Shown here piece after piece: positions 14,563 to 25,105 of a stretch of 64,000 nucleotides of DNA; the stretch's first letter is position 1, and each line of letters opens with the position of its first letter. The position numbers and the translations under genes are program-made. The DNA lies in the NCBI RefSeq assembly GCF_019397265.1, contig NZ_CP068985.1:5374501-5438500 (forward strand), read 5' to 3'. This DNA is from Nonomuraea coxensis DSM 45129 (GTDB lineage Bacteria > Actinomycetota > Actinomycetes > Streptosporangiales > Streptosporangiaceae). The notes under the pieces were generated by a model that made no database searches, was not told the DNA's origin, and saw only the letters and a list, made by a program, of their open reading frames with translations.

Positions 14563-17500
14563 GTGCGACCTCCACCAAGAAAGGCGTCTCGATGAACCAG
14601 CACCATTCACCGGCCGGCTCACCGGCCGACGGCGGCATCGCGATCATCGGCATGGCCGGCCGGTTCCCCGGCGCCTCGGACATCCCGTCGTTCTGGCGCA
14701 ACATCAGCACCGGTGTGGAGTCCTTCACCCGCTTCACCGACGAGGAGTTGCTGGAGGCGGGCGTCTCCCCCGCCGTCTTCCAGCAGCCGAACTACGTGCG
14801 GGCGCGGCCGGTCCTCGACGACGTGCGCGGCTTCGACGCCGGGTTCTTCGGCTACAACCCGCGCGAGGCGGCCCTCGCCGACCCTCAGCAGCGCATCTTC
14901 CTGGAGTGCGTGTGGGAGGTGCTGGAGTCGGCCGGGTACGCCGCCCCCGAGGGCCGCGGCAGCGTGGGCGTCTTCGCCGGCATGAACATCAGCGGCTACC
15001 TGCTGACCCGGCTCATGGCGTTCGAGATGGGCATCGACACCAGCGCGCTGATGATCGGCAACGACAAGGACTCGCTCGCCACGAACGTCTCCTTCCGCCT
15101 CGACCTGAACGGCCCGAGCCTGTCGGTGCAGACGTTCTGCTCGACCTCGCTGGTCGCCGTGCACCTGGCGAGCGAGAGCCTGCGGCGCGGCGAGTGCGAC
15201 ATGGCGGTGGCCGGCGGCGTGTCGGTGCGCATCCCCGACCGGGTCGGCTACCTGTGGGAGGAGGGCGGCCAGGAGTCGCCCGACGGGCACGTGCGCACGT
15301 TCGACGCCGAGGGCCGGGGCAGCATGTTCGGCGACGGCGCGGCGGTCGTCGTGCTCAAGCGGCTCGCGGACGCGGTCGCCGACCGGGACACCGTGCACGC
15401 CGTGATCCGGGCCTCGGCGATCAACAACGACGGCGCGGTCAAGTTCAGCTACCTGGCGCCCAGCATCGACGGCCAGCGCCGCTGCGTCTCGGCCGCGCTC
15501 GCCCGCGCCGGCGTCGACCCGGCCGACATCTCCTACGTCGAGGCGCACGGCACCGCGACCGAGGTCGGCGACCCGATGGAGGTGGCCGCCCTGACCCGGG
15601 CCTTCGGGCCGACCGCGCGCAAGCAGTACTGCGTGCTCGGCTCGATCAAGCCGAACGTGGGCCACCTCGACCGCGCCTCCGGCGCCACCGGCCTGATCAA
15701 GGTCGTGCAGTCGCTGCGCAACGAGCTGATCCCCGGCACGCTGCACTACCGCTCGCCCAACCCGGAGATCGACTTCGCGGCAAGCCCCTTCCGCGTCACG
15801 GCCGAGCCCACCCCGTGGCCGCGCGACCCCGACCGGCCGCGCGTCGCGGGCATCAGCTCGCTCGGGATGGGCGGCACCAACGCGCACGCCATCGTGACCG
15901 AGGCGCCGCTGCCGGAGCGGCGCGGGGCGCGTACCCGCCGCTGGCAGATCCTGCCGGTCTCGGCCCGCACCCAGGCCGCGGCCGAACGGTCGTGCGCCCG
16001 GCTGGCCGAGCACCTGACGGACACGGCCGACGACCTGGGGGACATCGCGTACACGCTGCAGGCCGGGCGCAGGGTGTTCGGGCACCGCAAGGTCGTCGTG
16101 GCCGACACGGCGCAGGCCGCCGCGGCCAGGCTCGCCGACCCCGCGGGCCCGCTCGGCCGGGCCGACGCGACCGTGGGCAGGAAGACCGGCTTCCTCATCG
16201 CGGGCGTCGGCGAGCAGTACCCCGGCATGGTGGCCGCCCTGTACGCCGAGGAGCCGGGCTTCCGCGCCGACGTGGACGAGTGCCTGGCCGTGCTCGGGCT
16301 GACGGAGCCCGCCCAGCTCTCGGAGATCTTCGTCCCCGCCGCGCCCCAGGCCGAGGACACGGCCGGCGACCTGGCCCGGCTGCTCGGCCGGGCCGGGCCC
16401 GGGTCCCCGCGCCCGGCCGGCGAGGCCCACCTCGTCCAGCCGGCGGTGTTCGTCGCCGAGTACGCGCTGGCCAGAAGGCTCATCCGGTGGGGCATCGAGC
16501 CGGACGTCATGATCGGCTACAGCCTCGGCGAGTACGTCGCCGCCTGCCTGGCGGGCGTGCTGTCGCTGCCCGACGCGCTGCGCCTGGTCGCCTACCGGGC
16601 CAAGCTCATCGCCTCCCGCCCCGAGGGGGCGATGCTCGCGGTCTCCGCCGACGAGCGGCGGCTGCGCGCGCTGCTGGGCGAGCTGTTCGAGCGGGAGCTG
16701 GACGTGGCCGTCCGCACCGGCTCGCAGGTGGTGCTGGCCGGGCCCGAGGACGCCGTCGAGGCCGCCGCCGCGCTGCTGCTCACGGCCAGGATCGGGCACC
16801 GGCGGCTGGAGACCACGCACGCCTTCCACTCGCGCATGCTGAAGCCGGTCGCCGGGGAGCTGACGGCGTGGATCGCCGACAACGTCACGCTCTCCCCGCC
16901 GGAGATCCCCTACCTCAGCAACGTGACCGGCGAGCCGGCCACCGCCGAGGTCGTCACCGATCCGGCGTACTGGGCGCGGCACATGTGCGAGACCGTCGAG
17001 TTCGGCGCGGGGCTCGGGCACCTGCTGGGGCAGGCCGACCTGGCGCTCGCCGAGATCGGGCCCGGCCAGTCGCTGGGCGCGCTCACCCGCGGGCACCCGG
17101 CCTGCGACCGGGCCCAGTGGCCGCTCATCGTGACGACGCTGCCCGCCGCGAACGACCCGCAGGACGCCGGCGCGGCCCTCGCCACGGCCGTGGCCCGCCT
17201 CTGGCTGACCGGCGTGCCCGTGGACTGGGCGGCGCTGCACGGGGACGAGCCCGCCGGTGACGTCGCCTGGCGGCCGGGGCGGGTCCCGCTGCCGACATAC
17301 CCGTTCGAGCACCAGGACTACTGGCTGGACATCGACCAGAGCGCGGCCCGCGGCGGGGCCCCCGCGTTCGACGAGAGTGACCCGACGAGCATCGCCAAGG
17401 CGTATCCGCGCCTGCCCGACACCCGCTGGATCCACACGCCCGTCTGGAAGCAGACCACGCTCCGCCCGCCGCGCGAGGAGGAGGCCGGGCGCTGGCTCGT

Positions 17501-19316
17501 CTACACCGACGACGGTCCGGCCGGCGAGCTGGCCGCGCCGCTGCTGGCGTACCTGGAGGGGCGGGACGTGGTGCTCGTCCGGCCGGGCGAGCGCTTCTCC
17601 AGCGGTCCCGACGGCCTGCGGGTGCGTCCAGGCTCGCCCGAGGACGCCCTCGCCGCGCTGCGCGACCTCGCCGGCCGCGGCTGGGAGCCCGAGCGCGTCG
17701 TGCACCTGTGGCCGGCCACGGACGCGCCCGTCGAGGAGAGCCTCCAGCGCGGCCTGCACACCCTCGTCGCCCTCGCCCGCGCGGCCGGCGACCTCGGCCT
17801 GGGCGGCTGGACGCTGGACATCGTCACCTCGCGCGGCCAGCGCGTGCTGCCCGGCGACCGGGTGCGTCCCGCGCTCGGCACCCTGCTCGGCCCCACCCGG
17901 CTGATCCCCGTCGAGTACCCGCGGGTGCGCACCCGCCTCGTCGACGTGGACGACGCCTCCGGGGACGCCCTGCTCGCCGAGCTGCGCGCGGAACCGGCCG
18001 ACCAGCTCGTCGGGCTGCGCGGCGGACGGCGCTGGATCCCCGACCACGAGGTGCTGGACGCGGCCGTCATCGAGGCCGGGCCCCCCGCGGCCGAGGTGCG
18101 CCGCGGCGGCGTCTACCTGGTGACCGGCGGACTCGGCGGCATCGGCCTCGCCATGGCCGAGCGGCTGGCCGAGCAGTTCCGGGCGCGGCTGGTGCTGCTC
18201 GGCCGGACGCCCGTGCCGCCCCGCGAGGAGTGGGACGCGATCCTCGCCTCCGACAGCGCCGTGCCCGAGGTCCGCAGGCGGCTGGAGGGGCTGCGGCGGC
18301 TGGAGGCGGCCGGCGCCGAGGTCGTCACCGTCGCCGGCGACGTCTCCCGCCCCGAGGACGCCCGCCGCGCCGTGGACGCCGCGATCGAGCGGTTCGGCGA
18401 GCTGAACGGCGTGCTGCACTGCGCGGGCGTGCCCGCCGTCGGGCTCATGCAGTTCAAGACCGTCGCCGACATGGAACGGGTGCTGGCCCCCAAGGTCATG
18501 GGCACGCTCGCGCTCGCCGCCGCGCTGCGCGAGGCGCTGCCGGACCGGCCGGCGGACTTCCTGGCGCTGTACTCCTCCACGACCTCCGCCACCGGCGGCG
18601 GCGCGGGCCAGGTCGACTACTGCGCCGCCAACGCCTTCCTGGACGCCTTCGCGCTCGGCGAGGACCTGCCCGGCACCGCGATCGTCTCGGTCGGCTGGTG
18701 CGAGTGGACGTGGAACGGCTGGACCGAGGGCCTGGAGAACTACGACGAGGGCTCCAAGCAGTACTTCGCCTGGTACCGGGAGAACTTCGGCCTCACCTTC
18801 GACCAGGGCTGGCAGACGCTGCTGCGGGCGCTGGCGAGCGGCGAGCGGCACGTCGTGGCCTCCACGCAGGACTTCGCGCCGCTGGTGGCGATGAGCCGCA
18901 GGTCGTCCATCGAGAGCCACCAGGCGACGGTGAAGAAGCTCCGGGACGCCTTCGGCCGGCACCCCCGCCCCGACCTGTCCACCGCCTACGTCGAGCCGCA
19001 GTCGGAGACGGAGGAGACCATCGCCGCCGTGTGGTCGGAGGCGCTGGGCCTGGAGCAGGTGGGCGTGCACGACAACTTCTTCGAGCTGGGCGGCAACTCG
19101 CTGCTCGGCATGGAGATCATCGCCGACGTCAGAAGGGCGCTCGGGCTGTCGTACCTGCCGCCGCACATCCTCTACCAGGCCCCGACGATCGCCTCGCTCG
19201 CCGAGGCCGCGCGGGCGGACCAGGACGCGGGCGAGCAGCCGAGCCAGGACAGGGACCAGCAGCGGTCCCGCATCGCCCAGCGGCGCAACATGCTCAAGAG
19301 CGGAAGGACGTCATGA
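14559..19316 (+). CDS. PKS module 7: KS-AT-KR-ACP
   Basis: The 1585-residue single-module type I PKS. KS (about 26-448): active-site C194 in TFCSTSL, H330 in EAHGTAT, H369 in NVGHLD. AT (about 545-865): S655 in GYSLGEY and the malonyl-type motif HAFHS (754-758). A KR-associated non-catalytic half spans about 955-1175. KR (about 1183-1390): VYLVTGGLGGIG, with catalytic S, Y1354 and N1358 (VDYCAAN). ACP: S1514 in ELGGNSLLG. No DH, ER or TE. One round of elongation with beta-keto reduction is expected. KS CSTS, AT GYSLGEY and ACP GGNSL are the style of NRPS-associated PKS modules, closest within this window to module 6. The GTG 14559 start overlaps the permease stop; ATG 14592 with AAAGG upstream is the alternative. 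The number 7 is for naming; chain order is not proven. Confidence 0.92.
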   Translation: MSATSTKKGVSMNQHHSPAGSPADGGIAIIGMAGRFPGASDIPSFWRNISTGVESFTRFTDEELLEAGVSPAVFQQPNYVRARPVLDDVRGFDAGFFGYNPREAALADPQQRIFLECVWEVLESAGYAAPEGRGSVGVFAGMNISGYLLTRLMAFEMGIDTSALMIGNDKDSLATNVSFRLDLNGPSLSVQTFCSTSLVAVHLASESLRRGECDMAVAGGVSVRIPDRVGYLWEEGGQESPDGHVRTFDAEGRGSMFGDGAAVVVLKRLADAVADRDTVHAVIRASAINNDGAVKFSYLAPSIDGQRRCVSAALARAGVDPADISYVEAHGTATEVGDPMEVAALTRAFGPTARKQYCVLGSIKPNVGHLDRASGATGLIKVVQSLRNELIPGTLHYRSPNPEIDFAASPFRVTAEPTPWPRDPDRPRVAGISSLGMGGTNAHAIVTEAPLPERRGARTRRWQILPVSARTQAAAERSCARLAEHLTDTADDLGDIAYTLQAGRRVFGHRKVVVADTAQAAAARLADPAGPLGRADATVGRKTGFLIAGVGEQYPGMVAALYAEEPGFRADVDECLAVLGLTEPAQLSEIFVPAAPQAEDTAGDLARLLGRAGPGSPRPAGEAHLVQPAVFVAEYALARRLIRWGIEPDVMIGYSLGEYVAACLAGVLSLPDALRLVAYRAKLIASRPEGAMLAVSADERRLRALLGELFERELDVAVRTGSQVVLAGPEDAVEAAAALLLTARIGHRRLETTHAFHSRMLKPVAGELTAWIADNVTLSPPEIPYLSNVTGEPATAEVVTDPAYWARHMCETVEFGAGLGHLLGQADLALAEIGPGQSLGALTRGHPACDRAQWPLIVTTLPAANDPQDAGAALATAVARLWLTGVPVDWAALHGDEPAGDVAWRPGRVPLPTYPFEHQDYWLDIDQSAARGGAPAFDESDPTSIAKAYPRLPDTRWIHTPVWKQTTLRPPREEEAGRWLVYTDDGPAGELAAPLLAYLEGRDVVLVRPGERFSSGPDGLRVRPGSPEDALAALRDLAGRGWEPERVVHLWPATDAPVEESLQRGLHTLVALARAAGDLGLGGWTLDIVTSRGQRVLPGDRVRPALGTLLGPTRLIPVEYPRVRTRLVDVDDASGDALLAELRAEPADQLVGLRGGRRWIPDHEVLDAAVIEAGPPAAEVRRGGVYLVTGGLGGIGLAMAERLAEQFRARLVLLGRTPVPPREEWDAILASDSAVPEVRRRLEGLRRLEAAGAEVVTVAGDVSRPEDARRAVDAAIERFGELNGVLHCAGVPAVGLMQFKTVADMERVLAPKVMGTLALAAALREALPDRPADFLALYSSTTSATGGGAGQVDYCAANAFLDAFALGEDLPGTAIVSVGWCEWTWNGWTEGLENYDEGSKQYFAWYRENFGLTFDQGWQTLLRALASGERHVVASTQDFAPLVAMSRRSSIESHQATVKKLRDAFGRHPRPDLSTAYVEPQSETEETIAAVWSEALGLEQVGVHDNFFELGGNSLLGMEIIADVRRALGLSYLPPHILYQAPTIASLAEAARADQDAGEQPSQDRDQQRSRIAQRRNMLKSGRTS

Positions 19317-22300
19317 CCGGAACCGACATGACAGGAACGGACGCGGCCGGCGCCGACTACGACTCCGCGGTGGCGCTGGTCGGCATGTCCGGGCGTTTCC
19401 CCGGCGCCGGGAGCGTCGCCGAGCTGTGGGAGAACCTGCTCGCCGGGGTCAAGGGGCTGCGCACGATCACCGAGGAGGAGCTGCGCGAGGCCGGGGTCGA
19501 GCCGGGCCGGCTGGCCGACCCGCGGTACGTGCGCGTCGGCGGCCCGCTGGACGGCCTCGACCGCTTCGACGCCACGGTGTTCGGCATCAACCCGCGTGAG
19601 GCCGAGACGATGGACCCGCAGCACCGGCTGTTCCTGGAGTGCTCGTGGGAGGCGCTGGAGGCGGCCGGCTACTGCCCGACGGACGTGCCGGGGCAGGTGG
19701 CGGTGTTCGGCGGGTGCGGGTTCCCCGACTACATCGTGCAGAACCTGCAGCACCTGCCTGCGCAGCCGGGCGGCGCGCTGCTCATGGCCGTGGGCAACGA
19801 GCGGGACTCGCTGGCGTCGCTGGTGTCGTACAAGCTGGGGCTGCGCGGGCCGGCCGTGTCGGTGCAGACGTTCTGCTCGACCTCGCTGGTCGCGGTGCAC
19901 CTGGCCTGCCAGAGCCTGCTGACGTACGAGTGCGACGTGGCGGTGGCGGGCGGGGCGTTCACGCCGCTCCCCCAGCCCTCCGGCTACCTGTACGAGCAGG
20001 GCGGCATCATGTCGCCCGACGGGCGGGTGCGCAGCTTCGACGCCGAGGCGGCGGGCACGGTGATGGGCAGCGGGGCCGGCGTGGTGGCGCTCAAGCGCAT
20101 GTCGGACGCGCTGCGGGACGGCGACGTCGTCCACGCGGTGATCCTGGGCTCGGCGGCCAACAACGACGGGCGGCTGCGCGCCGGCTACACCGCGCCGGGC
20201 GTGGACGGCCAGGCCGACGTGATCGACTCGGCGCTCGGCGTGGCCGGGGTCAAGCCGGACACGGTCGGCTACGTCGAGTGCCACGCGACCGGCACCATGC
20301 TGGGCGACTCGATCGAGCTGGCGGCCATGAACCGGGTGTTCTCCACGCCGCGCGAGACGCCGTGCGTGCTGGGCTCGCTCAAGCCGAGCCTCGGCCATCT
20401 GGACCGGGCCTCCGGCGTCACCGGGCTGATGCGGGCGGCGATGGCGCTCAAGCACGAGGTGCTGCCCGGCGTGCCGGGCTACGCGACGCCGAACCCGGCG
20501 CTGGCCTCGGCGCAGGACCGCTTCACGGTGCTGACGGAGGACCGGCCGTGGCCGGCGGGCCCGGGGCCGCGGCGGGCCGGGGTGAGCTCGTTCGGGCTCG
20601 GCGGGACGAACGCGCACGTGGTGCTGGAGCAGGCGCCGCCGCGCCCGGAGCGGCCCGCGCGGCCGGGTCCGCACCTGCTGGTCCTCAGCGCCGCCGACGA
20701 GCAGGCGCTCGGCGAGGTGACCGAGCGGCTGCGCCGCCGGCTGGCGGAGGGCGGCGCGGGCGAGGACCTGGCGGACGTGGCGTTCACGCTCCAGGTGTCG
20801 CGGGGCGGCTTCGCGCTGCGCCGCGCGGTGGTGTGCAGGGACCGGGCGGACGCGGTGGCGGCGCTGGGCGACCCCGCCCGGTGGATCGGCGGCAGGACGC
20901 AGCGGCGCAACCCCAAGGTCCGGCTGGTCGTGCCGGACGCCGCGCCCGACGCCGGCTGGTGGGACGAGCTGCGCGCGGCGGTCGGCACGGTCCTGCGGCA
21001 CGGGCCCGCGCCCGCCTCGTCCTCCAGGGAGGCGGCGCTGGGCGCGCTCGCCGACGCCCTCGGCGCCCTCGGCGTCCCGGTCCTCCGCGACCCCGCCGCC
21101 GGGCAGGCGCGGCCGGCCGGACAGGGCCAGGCGGTCGGGCAGGGCCAGGCGGTCGGGCAGGGCCAGGCGGTCGGGCAGGGCCAGGCGGTCGGGCAGGGCC
21201 AGGCGGTCGGGCAGGGCCAGGCGGTCGGGCAGGTCGAGGAGGTCGTGGTGGGGCCCGAGGAGGGGCTGACCGCGGCCGAGTGGCTGCTCGCGACCGTGGC
21301 GCGGCTGTGGCTGGCGGGCGCCGCGCCCGACTGGGCCGCGCTGCACGGCGGCGAGGGCCGCCGGGTCGAGCTGCCCACCTACCCGTTCCAGCGCCGCCGC
21401 TTCTGGGTGAAGGCCGCGCCCCCGCAGGCGGCGGCCCAGGCGGGCGAGGGCAAGACGTACGACCGGGCCCGCTGGACCCACCTGCCGACCTGGCGGCAGC
21501 GGCCCCTCCCGGTCGCCGGTCTGGACGAACGGCTGCGCGAGGCCGGCCCGTGGCTGGTGTTCGCCGCCGACGAGCGGGGCGAGGCCCTGGTCAGACGGCT
21601 GGGCGAGGCGGGGGCCGACGTGACCGCGGTCCGCGTCGGCGACCGGTTCGCGATGGAGGACAGCGGCGACTTCACCATCCGGGCCGACAAGCCGGACGAC
21701 GTGGCCGAGCTGATGTACTCGCTGGTGGCCATGCCGCGCGCGATCGTCCACGGGCTGAGCCTCGCCGCCGTCCCGCCCGAGCCGGGGGCGGATCCGGTGG
21801 CGCACTTCGCCGCCGGGCAGCGCCTCGGCTTCTACTCCGCGCTCGCCCTGGCGAGGGAGCTGGTGGACAACACCGGCGCCGCGCCGCGGGCCGAGCTGGT
21901 GCTGCTCACCCCGCAGGCGGTCGGCGTGGCCGGGCCCGACCTGCGGCATCCCGAGCACGCCACGCTGGCCGCGCTCGCTCCGTCCCTGCAGCAGGAGAAC
22001 CCGCGGCTGCGCTGCCGGCACCTCGACGTCGACGCCGTCTCCGGCGCCGCCGCGGCCGACGCGCAGGCCGTCCGGGTGCTGGCCGCCGCGGTCTGCCCGC
22101 ACGAGGGCCCGATGGCGGTGCGCGGCGAGGAGACGTGGCTGCGGCACTACGAGCCCTACCCGGTGCCGGAGCCGGAGCCGGAGGAGCGGCCCTTCCACGA
22201 CGGCGACACGGTCCTGATCACCGGCGGCCTCGGCGACGTCGGCCTGGTGCTCGCCCGGCACCTGGCCGACCGGTACGGCTGCCGCCTCGTCCTCACCGTG

Positions 22301-23296
22301 CGCTCCCCGCTGCCGCCCCGCGAGGAGTGGGACGCCTACCTGTCCGCGCCCCCGCCCGGCGGCGAGCGCACCGCCCGGCACCTCGGCAACCTCCTGGACC
22401 TGGAGCGCCGGGGCGCGAGCGTGCTCGCCCTGTCGGCGGACGTGGCCGACGAGGAGCGGATGGCGGCCGTGGTCGCCGCCGCCGTCGAGCGGTTCGGCGG
22501 GATCGACGTGGTGGTGCACGGCGCGGGCGTGCAGGACGGCGCGTACTTCAACTTCGCCCACCTCATGGACCGGCCGCAGTGCGAGGCGCACCTGGCGGCC
22601 AAGGTGACCGGCTTCCACGTGCTGCAGAAGGTGCTCGGCGGGCACGCGGCCGACCGGCGGATCACGCTGTCGTCGATCGCGGCGGTGCTCGGCGGCATGA
22701 CGCTCGGCCCGTACGCGGCGGCCAACGCGGCGCTCGACGCGTACGTGCGCGTGGCGCGGGCCGAGGGCGCCGGCCGCTGGGTGACGGTGGACTGGGACAC
22801 CTGGAACATCGACCCCGACCGGGTCGCCGGGCACAGCGGCGCGGTGATCGACTACGCGATGACGCCCGCCGAGGGCCTGGACGTCCTGGAGCGGGCCCTG
22901 TCGGCCGCCGACCGGGCCGGCCACCTGGTGATCTCGACCGGTTCGCTGGAGGCCAGGATCGCCCAGTGGGTCACCGGCGACCTGCACGAGGGCGACGACG
23001 ACTTCGACGACCGCGAGCGCCATCCCCGCCCGGAGCTGAACAACCCGTACGTGGAGCCGCGCGAGGGCACCGAGGCGGCGCTCGCCGACATCTGGTCGCG
23101 GGTGCTCGGCATCGAGCCGATCGGCGCGCTGGACAACTTCTTCGAGCTGGGCGGCCACTCGCTGCTGGCGATCGAGCTGACCACGAGGATCCGCCGGAGC
23201 CTCGCCGCGTCGGTGCCGGTGACCGGCCTGCTGGAGTGCCCGACGGTCCGCCTGCTGGCCGAGCTGCTGGACGACCGCGACGAGGGGGACGCCTGA
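19313..23296 (+). CDS. PKS module 8: KS-(AT missing)-KR-ACP
   Basis: The 1327-residue PKS module begins in an ATGA overlap with the preceding gene, with GGAAGG just upstream. KS (about 17-440): C188 in TFCSTSL, H324 in ECHATGT (usual EAHGTGT), H362 in SLGHLD. The KS-AT linker (about 455-535) is present. The expected 300-residue AT, with its GxSxG serine and HAFH motif, is absent. Instead come about 60 nondescript residues and six GQGQAV repeats (603-641), then the normal post-AT linker ending [12 protein letters not shown] (686-697). KR (about 965-1160) has [11 protein letters not shown] and an intact PYAAAN triad region. ACP: S1283 in ELGGHSLL. The module must be loaded by an AT elsewhere, or else passes a chain on without extending it. 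Closest in-window relative: module 5. No TE at its end. Confidence 0.9.
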   Translation: MTGTDMTGTDAAGADYDSAVALVGMSGRFPGAGSVAELWENLLAGVKGLRTITEEELREAGVEPGRLADPRYVRVGGPLDGLDRFDATVFGINPREAETMDPQHRLFLECSWEALEAAGYCPTDVPGQVAVFGGCGFPDYIVQNLQHLPAQPGGALLMAVGNERDSLASLVSYKLGLRGPAVSVQTFCSTSLVAVHLACQSLLTYECDVAVAGGAFTPLPQPSGYLYEQGGIMSPDGRVRSFDAEAAGTVMGSGAGVVALKRMSDALRDGDVVHAVILGSAANNDGRLRAGYTAPGVDGQADVIDSALGVAGVKPDTVGYVECHATGTMLGDSIELAAMNRVFSTPRETPCVLGSLKPSLGHLDRASGVTGLMRAAMALKHEVLPGVPGYATPNPALASAQDRFTVLTEDRPWPAGPGPRRAGVSSFGLGGTNAHVVLEQAPPRPERPARPGPHLLVLSAADEQALGEVTERLRRRLAEGGAGEDLADVAFTLQVSRGGFALRRAVVCRDRADAVAALGDPARWIGGRTQRRNPKVRLVVPDAAPDAGWWDELRAAVGTVLRHGPAPASSSREAALGALADALGALGVPVLRDPAAGQARPAGQGQAVGQGQAVGQGQAVGQGQAVGQGQAVGQGQAVGQVEEVVVGPEEGLTAAEWLLATVARLWLAGAAPDWAALHGGEGRRVELPTYPFQRRRFWVKAAPPQAAAQAGEGKTYDRARWTHLPTWRQRPLPVAGLDERLREAGPWLVFAADERGEALVRRLGEAGADVTAVRVGDRFAMEDSGDFTIRADKPDDVAELMYSLVAMPRAIVHGLSLAAVPPEPGADPVAHFAAGQRLGFYSALALARELVDNTGAAPRAELVLLTPQAVGVAGPDLRHPEHATLAALAPSLQQENPRLRCRHLDVDAVSGAAAADAQAVRVLAAAVCPHEGPMAVRGEETWLRHYEPYPVPEPEPEERPFHDGDTVLITGGLGDVGLVLARHLADRYGCRLVLTVRSPLPPREEWDAYLSAPPPGGERTARHLGNLLDLERRGASVLALSADVADEERMAAVVAAAVERFGGIDVVVHGAGVQDGAYFNFAHLMDRPQCEAHLAAKVTGFHVLQKVLGGHAADRRITLSSIAAVLGGMTLGPYAAANAALDAYVRVARAEGAGRWVTVDWDTWNIDPDRVAGHSGAVIDYAMTPAEGLDVLERALSAADRAGHLVISTGSLEARIAQWVTGDLHEGDDDFDDRERHPRPELNNPYVEPREGTEAALADIWSRVLGIEPIGALDNFFELGGHSLLAIELTTRIRRSLAASVPVTGLLECPTVRLLAELLDDRDEGDA
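21121..21233 (+). repeat. 18-bp minisatellite at the site of the missing AT
   Basis: Six in-frame copies with period 18 (GCGGTCGGGCAGGGCCAG) start at 21131, 21149, 21167, 21185, 21203 and 21221; the last copy diverges after 13 bases. They encode (GQGQAV)n, a flexible Gly/Gln linker. The copies are identical, so expansion is recent. They sit exactly where the AT domain lies in every other extension module here. Confidence 0.95.
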
Positions 23297-24456
23297 TGAA
23301 GCAGCCGGACTACCTGCGGGCCGTGCAGGGCTTCGCCCGGCGCGAGCTGCTGGGCAAGGAGGCGTACCTGGACGCGCTGGCCGAGGCGCCGCTGCCGCTC
23401 TACGGGCGCTTCGCCGGCACCGGGCTGGCGAACTGGTGGATGCCGAAGGAGTTCGGCGGGCCCGGCATGGGGCTGGAGGAGGGCGTGCGGATCGCCGCCG
23501 AGCTCGCCTACGCCGACGCCGGCGCGGCCTTCACCCTGTTCATCCCGGTGCTGGCCACCAGCATGGTCAACTGGTACGGCGACGCCGAGCTGAGGGAGCG
23601 CCACCTCGGGCCGCTGGTGGCCGGGAACGGCTTCTGCGCCACGCTCGGCAGCGAGCACGCCGCCGGCAGCGAGCTGGCCAGGATCTCCACCACCGCGCGG
23701 CGCGAGGGCGGCGCGGTGGTCCTCGACGGGCGCAAGGCGTTCTCCACCAACACCGACTTCGCGCGGTTCATCGTGGTGATCGCGCGGGCCGAGGACGACC
23801 CGGCCGGCTACCTGGCCGTCCTGGTGCCGCGCGACACGCCGGGGATCACCGTGGAGAAGCGGTGGGACGTGATCGGGCTGCGCTCGTCGGCGACGTACCA
23901 GGTGGCGCTGTCCGGCGTGCGCGTCCCGGCCGGGAACGTGCTGCGCGGCAACGGGCTGCGCCTGCTGGAGGTGGGGCTGAACGCCAGCCGCATCCTCATC
24001 GCCGCCACGGCGCTCGGCATCGCCCGCCGGGTGCGGGACGTGTGCATGGAGTACGCGAAGTCGAAGTCGGTCAAGGGCGCGCCGCTGACCGCGAACGCGG
24101 TGTTCGCGGGGCGGCTCGGGCAGTTCGAGATGCAGATCGAGGTCATGGCGAACCAGTGCCTGGCGGCGGCGCGGGCGTACGACGAGATCGCCGCCCGTCC
24201 TGACGCGGGCGAGGAGTTCCTGCGGGTGGGGACGCTGAAGCAGGCGCTGACGACGAAGATGTTCTGCGGTCAGACGGGCTGGGGGATCGCCTCGACGGCG
24301 TCGGAGATGTTCGGCGGGCTGGGCTACACGCACGAGTCGGTGATCGGCAAGCTGCTGCGCGACATGCGGTATGTGTCCATCGTGGAGGGCGGCGACGACG
24401 TGCTGCGTGACCTGGTGTTCAGCCGGTACGTGGTGCCGGTGTCGAAGCGATCGTGA
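23296..24456 (+). CDS. Acyl-CoA/acyl-ACP dehydrogenase in the PKS operon
   Basis: The 386-residue flavoprotein of the acyl-CoA dehydrogenase family. The N-terminal helical part contains [17 protein letters not shown]. The middle beta domain has [14 protein letters not shown] (FAD/substrate loop) and [10 protein letters not shown]. The C-terminal helices have the FAD-binding [14 protein letters not shown] and the catalytic-glutamate block [16 protein letters not shown]. The start overlaps the module 8 stop by one base (TGATG), so it is co-translated with the PKS. Its sequence differs from the second dehydrogenase at 26963-28105, which belongs to the extender cassette. It may desaturate an ACP- or CoA-bound intermediate of this pathway; the substrate is unknown. 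The last 38 bp overlap the end of the convergent phosphopantetheinyl transferase gene. Confidence 0.85.
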   Translation: MKQPDYLRAVQGFARRELLGKEAYLDALAEAPLPLYGRFAGTGLANWWMPKEFGGPGMGLEEGVRIAAELAYADAGAAFTLFIPVLATSMVNWYGDAELRERHLGPLVAGNGFCATLGSEHAAGSELARISTTARREGGAVVLDGRKAFSTNTDFARFIVVIARAEDDPAGYLAVLVPRDTPGITVEKRWDVIGLRSSATYQVALSGVRVPAGNVLRGNGLRLLEVGLNASRILIAATALGIARRVRDVCMEYAKSKSVKGAPLTANAVFAGRLGQFEMQIEVMANQCLAAARAYDEIAARPDAGEEFLRVGTLKQALTTKMFCGQTGWGIASTASEMFGGLGYTHESVIGKLLRDMRYVSIVEGGDDVLRDLVFSRYVVPVSKRS

Positions 24457-25105
24457 CCAGCGCGGCGGCGTAGCCGGGGGCGACGGCGAGCCAGCGTACG
24501 GGGCCGGAGAGGGAGCGCGACCTCAGCGAGGTGGCGCTCCCTTCGCGCGTGCCGGGGCGTTCGGTGACCAGGACGTCGGTCAGGCCCGCGAGGCCGGCGC
24601 CGGTGGCCTTCACGAACGCCTCCTTGGCGGTCCACAGGCGGAAGTAGCCGCCCGTCCGCGCGGCGCCGGGGGCGGCGGCGCGCAGGCGGGCGGTCTCCTC
24701 CGGCTGGTAGAGGCGGGCCGCCATGGCCAGGGGGTCGAGGTCGTCGCGCATCCGCTCCACGTCGGCCCCGGCCCGCGTGCCCGGGGGCGCGAGCGCGATC
24801 AGCGCCCACGCGTCGGAGTGCGACAGGTTGAAGTCCGGCGCTCCGCCGCCGGCCGGCGGGTGCAGGCAGGGGCGGCCCGCCTCGTCCGCGGTCAGGCGGA
24901 CCCGGTGCGGGGGGACGCCGCAGGCGCGGCCGAGCACGGTGCGCAGGGCGGCGTGCGCGGCGACGTAGCGGCGCCGGTCGAGCGCCGTGGCCAGCCCCAG
25001 CGCCCGCTCCCGCTCGCCCGCGGACAGGCACTCCCACCGTCCCGGCCGCTCGGGCCCGTCGAGGAACACCCGCCACGCCCGCGCCCCGGGGCCGGTCACG
25101 CCCAT
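24419..25105 (-). CDS. Sfp-type 4'-phosphopantetheinyl transferase
   Basis: The 228-residue enzyme converts apo carrier proteins to holo form by attaching the phosphopantetheine arm of CoA to the conserved serine. Sfp-family motifs are complete: FNLSHSD (92-98), the Mg-binding GADVE (D115, E117) and [15 protein letters not shown] (K161, E162, K166). Full length for the Sfp class. ATG 25105 overlaps the thioesterase stop by 10 bases. It is the last gene of the long minus-strand series and should serve the ten carrier domains of the PKS proteins plus the free ACP. Its 3' end overlaps the convergent dehydrogenase gene. Confidence 0.92.
   Translation of the reverse strand: MGVTGPGARAWRVFLDGPERPGRWECLSAGERERALGLATALDRRRYVAAHAALRTVLGRACGVPPHRVRLTADEAGRPCLHPPAGGGAPDFNLSHSDAWALIALAPPGTRAGADVERMRDDLDPLAMAARLYQPEETARLRAAAPGAARTGGYFRLWTAKEAFVKATGAGLAGLTDVLVTERPGTREGSATSLRSRSLSGPVRWLAVAPGYAAALVTIASTPAPRTG

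Noticed and set aside
14619-19166. Open frames of over 1000 codons antisense to or out of frame with the PKS genes (also opposite 29276-38713, 43653-51359 and 54385-62859)
   Set aside because: They mirror the real genes, are rich in Arg/Gly/Pro/His without any domain motif, and arise because stop codons are rare in very GC-rich DNA.
21121-21238. CRISPR-like regular repeats
   Set aside because: Period 18 with no spacers, inside a PKS reading frame: a coding minisatellite.
14559-23296. Calling the cluster a trans-AT PKS
   Set aside because: Every extension module except module 8 has its own AT with intact motifs; only one module is AT-less.
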